Positions 52,886 through 64,000 of a stretch of 64,000 nucleotides of DNA are shown here, one piece after another. Every line of letters starts with the position of its first letter. Position 1 is the first letter of the stretch. The DNA comes from Litoditis marina (Eukaryota > Nematoda > Chromadorea > Rhabditida > Rhabditidae). The position numbers were made by a program, and so were the translations under genes. The notes beneath the pieces were generated by a model that was not told where the DNA came from, did no database searches, and saw nothing but the letters and a program-made list of their open reading frames with translations. Where the stretch lies: assembly GCA_964036275.1 (NCBI GenBank), contig OZ038435.1:2852001-2916000 (forward strand), written 5' to 3'.

Positions 52886-53269
52886 CACTTCATGTTTTGA
52901 GCTAAACTTTTTACTGGGGGTTTTGCTTTCCGACGTAACGTATAATGTAAAGACAGTCAGCTGAAACCTTCTTCAGTTGTGGTAAATAGAAGGAAACTTG
53001 GAGATTCCATTTAAAAAAATCTCGTGTACTACGTAGATAGCAGAGCAAAATACACAATGAGGTTACACTTAGGCTAATTGACAGCCTCGTACGGGGTGAG
53101 CCGTTCACACGACAGCTTTTTGAGTGATGAGCAGAAATCAACAGCTGTTTTGTGAGTTGTCGTAGAAGTTTTTACTGATAGAATAACGAACACATTCCGC
53201 ACGAAAAAAATACTAATTGCTGAAAAAAATGAAAAGAACAGCAGGTAATGAATGCTGAACTTGATTTTC

Positions 53270-54330
53270 AGTGTAGTTTGAATGAAAACCGGCTTTAGTT
53301 GAGGTTACTGAAGCGGTTATCAAAAAAGGTTCGGTTACTTCAAAACCCGGTTATTTGTAGAATCGGCCATAATAGGTACATGGCACAGTTGGTTAATGGC
53401 GGTTGTCACGAGAGGTCTTGTGCGAAATGGCATCTGAGCATGACTATCTAACCGGGTTTTTTGGAAGCCTAACCTTTGTGGTAACCCCTTTAAAGTTTAG
53501 AGATGAAACGTACCACTTTTTTTCATTCCTATCAATGTATTTACATCAGTTTAATTTCGAATTGCTGAGCTTTTCATTTATTTACGTGAGAACCTGGAAG
53601 TGACTTGAAACGGAAAACCGATTTATTTTTAGTTTACACTAGAAATTGGTTCTCGGTGTTAGTTTCACGAGAAAACGGTTACTAAAAAAGGTTCGGTTAC
53701 TTAAAAACTCGGTCGTTTGTAGAATCGGCCATAATTGGTACATGGCGGCTGTCACAAGGCAGAGGTCACGCGATGGAAGCCATTGTGCGCGAAGGCAGCT
53801 GAGCGGCAAAAATCGCCGCTGTCCGATGTATGTATGCAAATTAGATGGTGGAAGACAATTAGATTGCGACCCCATGCTGCGTTTGATGAACTGCTATTGA
53901 GAGGGGTATAGAGTCGGGGACACCGACAAGATATGACGGATAATCGAATCGTAGTTGTAGAGTTGTAGTTTGATCTCAAAAAACATCGCCTTTCTATGGT
54001 TCTGGCCAAAATGTTCCGAAAGAAAACTATACGCGCAGCAAACTGCGATCCCATGGCCCATGCTGCGTTTGATGAGCTGCTATGGAGAAGAGTATAGGGT
54101 CGGGTCAGAAATAGGAGATAGTCGGATCAAAATTGTAGTTTGCTCTCGAAATCATCGAAATCAAACTACAAAATCAAATTACTGATGCTATTCGTTACGG
54201 TCACCACATCGCAACATTTAAGGTGACCTAACTATGAAAACTGCTGCGTTTCATGAACTGCTATTGAGAGGGGTATAGGGTGGGGACATCGACAAGATAT
54301 AGGGGATAATCTAATTGGAGTTGTAGTTTG
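53270..54330. repeat. Nested degenerate tandem duplications
   Basis: One unit (GGTTCGGTTACTT, then TTTGTAGAATCGGCCATAAT and GTACATGGC) occurs at about 53328 and 53690. A second unit (GCTGCGTTTGATGA, then CTGCTATTGAGAGGGGTATA and TGTAGTTTGATCTC) occurs at about 53876, 54062 and 54243. The second unit carries the TTGTAGTTTGA end of the dispersed family. Confidence 0.8.
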
Positions 54331-57302
54331 ATCTCGAAATCATCAAAAAACAAGCGTAAAGGTGGATTTTTATCGCAAGTTTTGAATAAAATTTGAGGAA
54401 AACATGTCAACGCAGTCTTGAACGCGGTCGGCGGAAATGTTCTGCTGTAAAATATTTGTTCTAATAAGAGAAATGTTCTCACAAGAGTTGGAGTATCGTG
54501 TGACTAAGATGGTTAGAGAGCACTTAATATTGAGAGACGCAGAGACAATATACTGTTTCACCGGGGACCGGTTGGCGCCAGCGGCAATATGCAAATGGAC
54601 TCAGCTGAAGAAAGTGAAATATAGGTTGCGACAATTAATAGGGATGACATTGTGAAGAGAATTAGCGGCGTGTTCCAGAGAAGAGTTAGTCTGATGAAAG
54701 ATGAAGAGAACCTACAATCGAATAAAATGGATGTTTCTGTAAGGCATTTCTTGAAATACTTCCTTTTTGTATCTGCTAAGACACTGCATACTGCAGGGAG
54801 ACCACACCAAAAATGAGTGAAAGATTCTGAGTGCACTATTCCAGATGTTTTTTCCAACGTTTCGCGTAATTCTCTTATGAAAACCTGGTTATATCTTTTG
54901 TTTTTTTATATTTTATGTTCAGCAAAGCTAGCTGATTGACTTTTTGTTGATGTTGGGCCTGAAATACACAGCACAGCAAACACGTTATATCTGAATGATA
55001 GAAGTGAGATGTAAATGTACATAAAAACACAAATTGAAAACCATCAACCTATTCCAAAATCCTTAGTTGAACGTAAATCAGTTCGCAATGTACTAATTGG
55101 TTGCAGTCACAAGATCGACCTTTGGAAAGGGAGGTCGTATATGTAAATGGGTGGACAACAGCTGTTGGCGGTCATTTGGCACTCTTTGGGCCGGTTTAGG
55201 GACCTCCAGCTGTAAACAGCACGCGACTATCCTAATTATTCGAAGCTGTCAGTCAGGCACTGTGGCAAAAGCTCCTCGAAATGTTACTTTTGAGGTCAAC
55301 AATCTGCTTACAACCTGACCTTGACTTTGTTCACCTACACTGTGATCATACATAGGCAGTTGGCAACTGGGTGGCCAGGATCTGATCAGCTACTCGAACA
55401 GATACAACGCTGACAAGCAACGGAATCGAACCGCGACAGCGACTTTCCGGAGACCTGAAACCGGATTATGTGTGCAGAATGTGTGCATAGCCGGTTGCCC
55501 AGATCCCATCCTCCTGAGATAATTCTATGGGAAGAGCGTAAGGTAGATATAAAGTAAAGAGAGAGAGGGGGGGAGAGAGTAAGACTAGCCAGTAGCCAAC
55601 AGCAAGAAACGATCTGGTAGTCAGGGTTTTCGTCCACTTGGCCCCTGAGCTGCAGCGCGACCGCCGCGACTCTCCGGCCCTGAGTCATTAACTGCTCTCC
55701 TCTGGTTCTAGCGAGTTCGCTGATACAATACAATTGGAAGAAACATATCATAGGTTCAAGCTCGTTAAATGCTTTGGCTTTTCCCAAAATTAAGATCACC
55801 GAATTTGTATCAACACATCTCTAAAATACATCTACAGTATGGCACGCAGGTTCGGTAATGTATGAAAGCATACTTTACTAATACTTCACGAAGTTTTCCA
55901 AAGAAAACATTGAAGTGGTGAAGTGTATTCCAAATAAAACAAGCATTTGAAGACCTGGAGAACTGTTTGAATAATGTTTTGTTACCTTAATTTGTTTGTA
56001 AATGCCCCCGATTCTTAGAACGACGGTACGCACTTAGTTCATAAGAAACGAGTAACTTCTCGCCCGTATTTTCGATTGATTGAACTGCTTTTTCTCATTT
56101 AGAATGAAGTACGCATGAAGTCGGGAATCTTTTAATCCGTTGATGGTGTTTGTTTTCAACTCAGATAGCTAAAGGTTTTCTGTAAAACGAGTCCTGGCAC
56201 GACTGAGTGTACTGTAGCGTCACCGCAAGCTGTAACGCCTGTGACGTCATCGATTTTCAAATTAAACTTGTAAAAAAATAGTTACATGTTGTAATTTTAG
56301 ATACATTGATTTTGTCACTTTTTTTCTGTTGCATATTCATATAATACTACCAGTCCCAGCTGTTTTACCTTGCTTGCCTTTGTTTCATCCTGTTTTATCG
56401 AGAGAGACGAGGGATGTGCTATGTTACGACGTTTTACTAGCTTTGAGAGTGACAGAGAAGACTTTAATATATTCATATATTCATATATATTTAAGCTGAT
56501 TTGTATGGTAATTCTAGATATTGTTATTCTCCTTCAATCTCTATTAGGAAAGTTAGCGTAAATGTGTATAATGCCAATGTAGGTTTTCCACTACACGCCA
56601 TACGCACAGTGGGAATTTTTCATAAATTTTGATTTATATACGATTGTGCAGTATTTAATCCACCGGATTAATCATCAAGTTTTCACTGCGTTGTCTAATT
56701 GTTCTATTCCTGAAGTTATGCTATGTTCAGAGATTGTTTGCCGAATCAATTTCCTAGCAATCCTAGCTGTGCGTCGTTTACCGTAACTAGCGTGGCCCTT
56801 CAAATGACCACCAGGCACCGCCATACACATGGTGGTCATTTTGGACGTTTCGTTCAAAGCCATATGCTCATAGAAGTAAAACAGTTTAACGTTTTGATTT
56901 ATTCATTTTAGTTTGTGGTTTCACCGCCAGTTTCGCTTGTAGACTAAGTATAGTTTGGTAACAAATTGGACTGTGTGAGTATGAGTCATGTCATAGTTCA
57001 AATATTCAATAATAACGTATTTTCGAATCCCATCAGTATTATATTGTCGGTAAATTACACATTACACGGTTATTTATATTCGTATTACGTAATGGTGTCG
57101 AGTTAGATTTGATTGTATTTAGTATTTTTTGGTATTATCAATGTTATTTCAATTTTTTGGCTAATGTAATTCTTTTACTAGAAAAATTGCAGGCCTAGGC
57201 AGAGTTCTCGGCTGAGAATTTCTGTGTGCTTCGTCAACTTATCTGGCGTTTTCCAAGAAGCGTTTCCCTATAGAGAAAAGTAGCGAGGTGGTCCTTGGAA
57301 AA

Positions 57303-60300
57303 ATGGTACGTTTCAGATTATTGTGCGAGTAGCTAGTTTTCTGAAAGCGTAAATGTGAAAATACGTCTCTTATTGTAGCTGAAGCAAAACAAAATGTTTC
57401 CCAGACTCGAGTAATTCAAGTGTACTTGACGAAAGACGTGTATAGGAGATGAGTATTCCATGACTCGAGTAGGACAAAGAAGTTGCATTATGTGTCGTAC
57501 TTCGGGTTTTCCGTGTGCTAGAATTAACTTATAACTCCATTTTTTAGAGCCAAATGGATGGAGTCCTGGCCAATCACACCCTTGTCACGATTTTAACTGG
57601 ATTGCATGTGAGTTTTTTGTTTATATTTAATCTATTCACGTTTCATTTCATGAAGTGAAACCTCCAGACAAAGACGTAGAAAACTTATCTGAATTGGGAA
57701 CTTTTAACCGGCTTCTACGTGAGTAAATAACGAAAATGCTTATGTTCTGTTTCTCGACGTTAGAACATCACAACTGAAGTTTCAAACTTGTTGCGTTGAT
57801 TTGAACAACATGTTTCCTGTGTCCCAGTTGAATGCACGGGAAATGTTCGTCAACCAGGCGAGAAGCAAAATGGTAAGTAGATACTTAGAATATATTTTGT
57901 TTGTAGGGAAAGGAAGTTTTGGTTGAAACGAAGCACGGCGATCAGTGGTATGGACTTTTTGCCGCTTGCTCTCCAGAGGTTAGTTCTTGTTTCTCAATTT
58001 TCCGAGACATATTAAAAACGTTAGCTAAATAAAGGATTTTTTAATCAAAAATTAAGTTTAGAAACATGTTTTTATGTTCCTTCATTCTTTTACCAATTTA
58101 GTTGAAAACTTTGGAAAAAAATATGTTGGCTGTTGATCTTAGTGGTCGCTCGTGGGTGCTGTAAACGCGATACCGGAAAGAGTACCACTACTTTTTTTCT
58201 GGTTTCAGATGGTTTACAACTGATAATTGAGTGTTTTGCAGTTTGGCTTTCTGCATCTGAAACTGGATAGATTTATTTTTCAGCGTAAAAAATGCTCAGT
58301 TTCAGTTGGAAATAGGCTTGAGGTATGCCTACATGAAGACTGCCGAGAACGAAGCAAATCTTCTGCCAAAAAAGAAGGAAACCAAAGAGAAGATCACATT
58401 CAAATACTCTGATGTTGTGACCGTCTCCGCCTTGATCAGCGAGGAGAAAATCATCAAAGGTTGGTTGTGGGAATTAGGGATCAGGAATTGTTTCTGTTGT
58501 GTTTCTTATAAACTTATCATTGGCAAATTTATATCAGTGTTATTGAAATGATGAGAAGTAGAGAAGTTAAACAAAAAGTATACCGCCTAGGTTCTGTTTC
58601 GGTTTTTTGCGATGAATGTAACCTTTAAAAATATTATTTCGCTTGGTCGCAAACGGCATGACAATTTGGTATTTTGGTAACTTTTTATTGCAGGAATATC
58701 GCATACACCAATAAAGTTGTCTTAAAAGCATAACAATCCTCAAAACTGCCGCCCTTTTTGCGAATTTCGGGCTTGGGGAAAATGCCTAGTTTTGCATAGA
58801 CTTAAAGTTTATATAATCACATATTTGAATACAAAACGATTTCCTTGTAGAATAGTCGCACCTTACTGGTATCTGATTGCAGGGTTCGCCACCGATCGAG
58901 ATTATCACCACAAGGCCAACGACGTTGGCGACGAGGGAGATCTACAGGAATGGGAGTGTGAGGATGATGGGGAAGATATTATGGCTGGAGCTGGAGGAAA
59001 TATGGTTAGTCGACCTATTTTTTAATTCGTATTCATACATTGTATCATAGGAGGATTTATGGAAATCCTATTTTTGAAATAAGCATCTTCACATTTTCAA
59101 ACACTTTGAACTTTGACTGTCTTTTTGGGACCCCACAAAAACAACAGGAATGCAATAATGCGTGATGACACGGCTTCGCAGCAGTCTGACAAAAAAGGCG
59201 AAACGTGTTTTGGGTTTTTTTGAGAGGGTGTTTACCTATTATTTTATCAACAAATAATTTTACTAGCAGTCTGCGCACTTAAGCGATTTTGCTGGTATGT
59301 GAGAACCGCAAATATATCAGGAGTCGAGAAAAAAAATTCCGAAAAAAAAGCAGTTCTGTCCTATGACGTTTACCCATATTGGATTTGATGCGTGATGATA
59401 TATTATAGATAATCCGTTTTCAGCCAGAACAGCGTAATCGAAACCAGCGAAACGGTGGGTGGAGCGTGGACGAGATGTTCAACGCCAACTCACAGCTGGG
59501 AGTTCAGTCCACTTTCGATCATGACATGAAGGACTATACCACGTAAGTATAAGATTGGAGTATAGGTATGAAACATAACAGTGCACTCATGGCAGAAAAA
59601 TTGAAACCTAACAATTTTCAGTGGACCGAAGCAACTCCTTCACCCTCACTTTCCAGGGTTTCCTGGCGTCATGCCTTCTTCTTGTTTCATTGAAATTCAC
59701 TAAATTAAAAAGTCAACTGTAAATGACAAACCGAATGACAAATGTATTGAAAATGATAGCTCACGTTCTTTTAGTGCTGACGTAGAGGGCACAGAAGCTG
59801 ATCGGCAACGAGCGGAGAGGATTGCCCGTGAAATCGAGAACAACAGTCAAAGCAAGTACTACGCGCGATTGGAGAATGACGATGACGAGAGAGATTTGGA
59901 CAAACAAACCACCGAGGACGACTTTGACTTCCAGAAGAGCAAAAATCAGAGGTACGAGATCTATTACAAGTTGCAATATATTTCAGCTTATCTTTACTTT
60001 TTTCAAGAATTTGTTCATTCATTAATGAGGTAGCATTCTCATGAAACGTCTAGTTAGGCTGTTCAGATCGGATTTCGCGAGGTCTCTGATGAGTTTTCAG
60101 ATATTATTTGTGATCATTGAGTCCTTATACCTTCAAATCACAATCATAACCTTGAAAACCTCGAAACCGGCTTTGAATATATCAAAAAATATGTGATATT
60201 GGCAAATCTGGCTGTTCTGCTTGACAGTTTCTCATTGCTCTGCCTACATTTCAGAGGCAGTTATACTAATCGAAATGGGCGTGGTGGCGGTCCGCCAACC

Positions 60301-63300
60301 AACCGCAGAGCCGAGGGCATGAAGGCCAACAATCCAGCAGAACGTGAGTCCGAATGTCAAAGAAAATGGGGTGAAATTCGTGAAATTAAATTAAAAATTT
60401 CACGCAGCAAGCCCAACATAATAACCATATCTGGTGAATGTATCCTTATCGGTTCATTACAGGACGCGGTGGTGGAGGTGGTCCCAATCGGTACAGTCAG
60501 GGTGGATACAACAGTCAGCGAGGACAGACCTACGTCCCCGGACAAACGAAGCGGCCAACTGGTGCGGAATTGCAGGAGCAGTTCAACGGTATGTAGTTTA
60601 GATTGTAGAAGTGGTGGGATTATACGTTACCTCACCCACGACAACACTTTCATACACCAGTATGGTTTTACCAAGTTACCATTCTACAAAAAGGAGCTAG
60701 GTTCCTTGTTCCAAATTCGTAAAATATCATGGTTAGCATCGAAATCTGCAAATTCCCCGATATTACCATAAACACGGAATGCGTCTGGCTGTTTGGGCAA
60801 CTTTACTGGACTCATTTTGGTAATTTTCCCTTATTAACAAGAAAACTGTTCTAGTTTTCTCTAGTTTTTTTGAATACTGCTAAAAAATGGGTACTATTGA
60901 CTGAACTATGTCTATCACCTATCTTAATCGAGATTTTAACGAATAGTTTTCGATTCAATGGACTTCGACGGGTGCATGATAGTGTTTGTCTCGCTGTTTT
61001 CTCTCTCTCGAATCGTGGGCAGAACACACTCTGGGAGTGTTATCAGGAATTGATATCTCACTTCGTTGAATACGTCATGAGTCATCAGTTCGGTGATTCA
61101 TGTGGTTGTCTGGCAGATAGCAGCTCATTTTCTCATGAACGTTATAAATTTTTGATACGGAACAAGTCTATCATTCGTTATACTCATAGATTGCAAAATG
61201 TTCGCAACTAGTACGTGTAAATATAATTCATATTATTCAGGCTGTTTTTCTGTTTAACATTTGCGCAATAGGTATATTTTGGGTAATGCATAGTATCTAA
61301 AAAGTTATATTTGATATTTCAGATTGGGAAAATCGAAAAGATATCGGTGGAAAGATCTATGAGAACAGCAATTTGAAATCTCAGCAAATGCAGTCCAAGG
61401 GTCAGTTTTCACTGTTTTCAGAATAATTATTTTAGCCAGTGCAAAAAAGTTGGACTATTCTTCATGAAGGGGCCCATTTTTCGATTAGTATCCAAAAAAT
61501 ATGTGTACTCTGCGACGGTCTCACTCACAATATGGCTGATAACGGGCTCGTTTTTATTGTGAAATATTCTTGGATATTTCACAAACGTTGGCTGAGACCT
61601 GGGTTTCAATCAGGCCGATTTGTTTTGTTGCTGAAAAATAGTTCTCATAAGTTATCGTTCCAGTTGTTTTGGAAAATCGTGCTGGATCCTCTAATCGTGG
61701 TTCGTCAGACAAAACTGCGACAGGAGGCGGTACGTTACGGTTTTTTATTCAGCTTTTTTCCCTCGATAGTCTATCCCGACATCACTCACATCGATTTCTT
61801 TGCTTCACCGAGCTTTTCTTGGCTTTTGAATGTGATTTACGGATTTACTCTTACAGCGGCTAGACGTGCGGACGGTTTGAGGGAATGGAACAATGAGTTT
61901 TCGACCAACTACCGAGGACCTAAAACCGGTACTCCTGAAAAGGTATTTTCCTTGAATTTTTTTTTGAATTCATTGTCAACGTCTATTCAAGTTTGGATAT
62001 TTTAAGATAGGGAGTCCTTATTAAGGGCGCCAGTGACCTAATGTGTTTGCCGTTTACGCCATAGCTTTAGCGCTCTTAGGAAGTCGAGCTCATTTGCCGT
62101 AGTGCTGAAATAAGTTGCGCCTTCGCGTATCTCTTGGCTTGTCAGTCATAGCTCGAATTAAACAAAAAATAATTCAGGAAACGACCCCCGTGCAATCGCC
62201 GGCCAAACCCCTGGCAACTGCCGCCCCAGCTCCCACCGGTAACGCCTGGACCAAGGGACCACCTACAAGTCTACTGAACACTCAGCATTCTGGTTAGTTG
62301 GAGTTTTCTACTTGTACGTGCACTGATAGTAATAATCTACCGTTCGTGATACTTTTAACGTACCGACAAAAGAATGCCTTTGTTGTTGAATCCATTCGAG
62401 CACCCTTTTCACGTCAACAAGACCTTCACACAACACCTAGGGATACTGAAGAAATATAAAGCTGGTATTGTCGCATTGTATACTCCAATAAAGTAGTCGT
62501 GAATAGACCACAGTTGCATGAACGGACTGCCATCTTGTCGAAATCGAAAGCATTTGTCTATTTTCGATGCAAAAGTTTAAGTCTAAATACTGCCCCGTTT
62601 TGGCTGTATAATCGGATCTTACTGGTGTATGATTGTATGGCATTGTAGAAAGTGGGTGATTGTGATGGTTTCAGCCTCGAGTCCGCCGGCCGCCTCTCCC
62701 TCCGCCCAGCCCTCCGCATCACCCGTAGCCGCCGCGGTGCCCAATACTCCGACAGCACCCGCTACGCCCGCCTCTACCGGAAACACAGAACCTGCGCCTG
62801 GTTGCTCTGCTGTCAAGGAAAAGGTGGGAGGCATATTACAATAAAGTCGACCAGTCAGAAACATTCCAAAAAAGAAAAAAAGTTTATCCACTTTTGTTAC
62901 AAGCATTAATTTTCACGTGTTTGAATCTAAAAACACACAACTTTTTTTGATTAGTTGGAGCTCACTGGTTATGATGGAAGGAAGACTGGTATTCATGAGT
63001 TGTCCGAATAGTCAGAAAAATTCGAAGAACGCACTACGTTTAGCCGAGAAGAAGAAAATCGGTCTACTTTTGATGAAAAATCCTAAATTTTCACATGTTT
63101 ACATCTGAAAACGGACTACTTTTTGTCGCTTAGTCGGACCTTACTGGTGTTTGGTAATAGGCTTGTCAGATACAGATTGTTAGAGAAGTTCGCATAACTG
63201 GCTGTCTTTCCGCGAAACTTGATAAAATTGTTGTTTTCAACCTTAGTTTGTTTTGATTATTACCAAGCGTGAACGCCTGCGTAGCAAAATCTAAGTTCTG

Positions 63301-63659
63301 CTACTTTTTCCTTTCCTATTTTATTTCGTGTCAAATATGAAGTGTAACCCCTACTTTGCAGGATACAAGTGTTCCGGCGCAGGAAGCGAAGGGCGAAAGT
63401 AATGAAAAGGCTGAAAAGGAATCGGCCGTCGTGGTTGAGAAAGCTGTTTCAGAAGTTAGCGAGGACTCGTGAGTTTGATCTTCTGTTCGTTTATTTTCAT
63501 CATAATTGTACTGCACGCTGTAGCTTTTAAAACCTAAACATGCGTTCAAATGTGTAATGTTTTTTTTTCAGATCAAAGAAGTTCTCGTTCAATCCTGATG
63601 CTCCCGTGTTTACTCCGCGTGCCCCCACTACGCCTACTCCAATTCCCCAGGGAGCCCAG
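57303..63659 (+). CDS. atx-2: Ataxin-2 (3' end outside window)
   Basis: Exons: 57303-57305 (ATG only), 57548-57607, 57828-57872, 57907-57978, 58306-58459, 58883-59004, 59424-59542, 59775-59951, 60255-60343, 60463-60588, 61323-61400, 61664-61729, 61857-61942, 62178-62292, 62675-62823, 63362-63468, 63572-63659 and onward. All phases agree. Ataxin-2 binds RNA and poly(A)-binding protein and regulates translation and RNP assembly in the cytoplasm. Order seen: LSm-like region (KEVLVETKHGDQWYGLF; LEIGLRYAYMK); LsmAD domain (GGWSVDEMFNANSQLGVQST; RAERIAREIENNSQSKYYAR); Arg/Gly-rich stretch; Pro/Ala-rich linker; and a PAM2-type motif (KFSFNPDAPVFTPR) in the last visible exon, which fits PABP binding. 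The start could instead be the in-frame ATG at 57554. Orthologue assignment is firm. Confidence 0.93.
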
Positions 63660-64000
63660 GTTGGTAAATCACACTGCAGCGGTGTGATTATTGTACAAAA
63701 GAGTAAGGTGTGACTATTATACAAAGGAAAAAGTCTGTTTTTGATTTGAACACATACAACTTCAATTCTCTGATAGGACATTTTCTCGATATGGGCGAGA
63801 AAGGCAAAGGAGCTCGTTTTTTTTTTTAAATTTTCTGACTCTTGGAAAATTGCTGGTGTATTATTTTTTGCATCTCTTGAATTGATACAATAGTTTCTCA
63901 ATCTAAACTCATGTGAATAGTCTAATTGCAGTGTTGTTGATAAATATTTTTCGGTTTCGTGGATAAGCTCAAGTGTTATAGGTGTCGCAAATTCCGCAAC

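Larger units (their letters stand above)
51641..57302. other. Divergent intergenic region between the membrane protein gene and atx-2
   Basis: About 5.7 kb containing the two divergent promoters. It holds a GGTTCGG-rich repeat (52785-52885) and degenerate tandem duplications at 53270-54330. There is a GC-richer stretch at 55090-55700 whose open frames lack splice or domain support. AT-rich sequence precedes atx-2, with a likely trans-splice acceptor (attgcag) at 57185-57191. No further gene is supported. Confidence 0.6.

Noticed and set aside
55097..55318. + strand open frame of 73 codons
   Set aside because: No splice, domain or initiation context; I could not distinguish it from chance.
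55386..55799. Possible - strand gene or tRNA-like gene (GGTTCGATTCC at about 55421-55431)
   Set aside because: The long open frame has no splice or domain support. The box sequence lacks a matching A box and foldable arms.
60193..60771. 192-codon + strand open frame
   Set aside because: It runs through introns of atx-2 in a frame different from the spliced exons.

Overview
The window looks like a gene-rich but repeat-laden stretch of a nematode genome, most likely Caenorhabditis or a close relative. Exons are short, 5' splice sites are gtaag/gtgag-like, nearly every 3' splice site is tttcag-like with no distant branch point, and the introns are full of short inverted-repeat transposons. Five multi-exon protein genes can be assembled by eye. 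Exon phases agree at all but one junction in the five models.

Layout. (1) + strand, left edge to about 7.8 kb: the 3' part of a divergent SLC6-type transporter gene. (2) - strand, 27356 down to 8505: about 30 exons encoding a roughly 1195-residue Patched/Dispatched-related (RND, sterol-sensing-domain) membrane protein with long disordered ends. Its introns hold an env-like retroviral relic, a 4 x 186 bp tandem array, four tRNA-like MITEs and several microsatellites. (3) - strand, 43894 down to 29223: about 28 exons for an unrecognised, Ser/Arg-rich protein of about 914-951 residues with a repeated NQTAP motif. (4) - strand, 51640 down to 46066: seven exons for an unrecognised 297-residue membrane protein. 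(5) + strand from 57303 past the right edge: ataxin-2 (atx-2), identified by its LSm-like region, LsmAD domain and a PAM2-type motif. The 5.7 kb between genes 4 and 5 is a divergent intergenic region with degenerate tandem repeats.

The genes show no sign of forming one pathway; they are ordinary neighbours. Only the three - strand genes share orientation, and gaps of about 2 kb argue against a tight operon. The most interesting material is the non-coding layer. It includes a 593-bp element made largely of TTCGAG repeats with perfect 11-bp terminal inverted repeats and a 10-bp target duplication. It also includes a MITE family that carries an internal RNA polymerase III (tRNA-like) promoter and often sits against splice sites, and a G/C-run element family built round a GTCGAC core. 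No rRNA, CRISPR array, bacterial operon or credible free-standing tRNA gene was found. All exon models come from reading the sequence, without transcript or database support.
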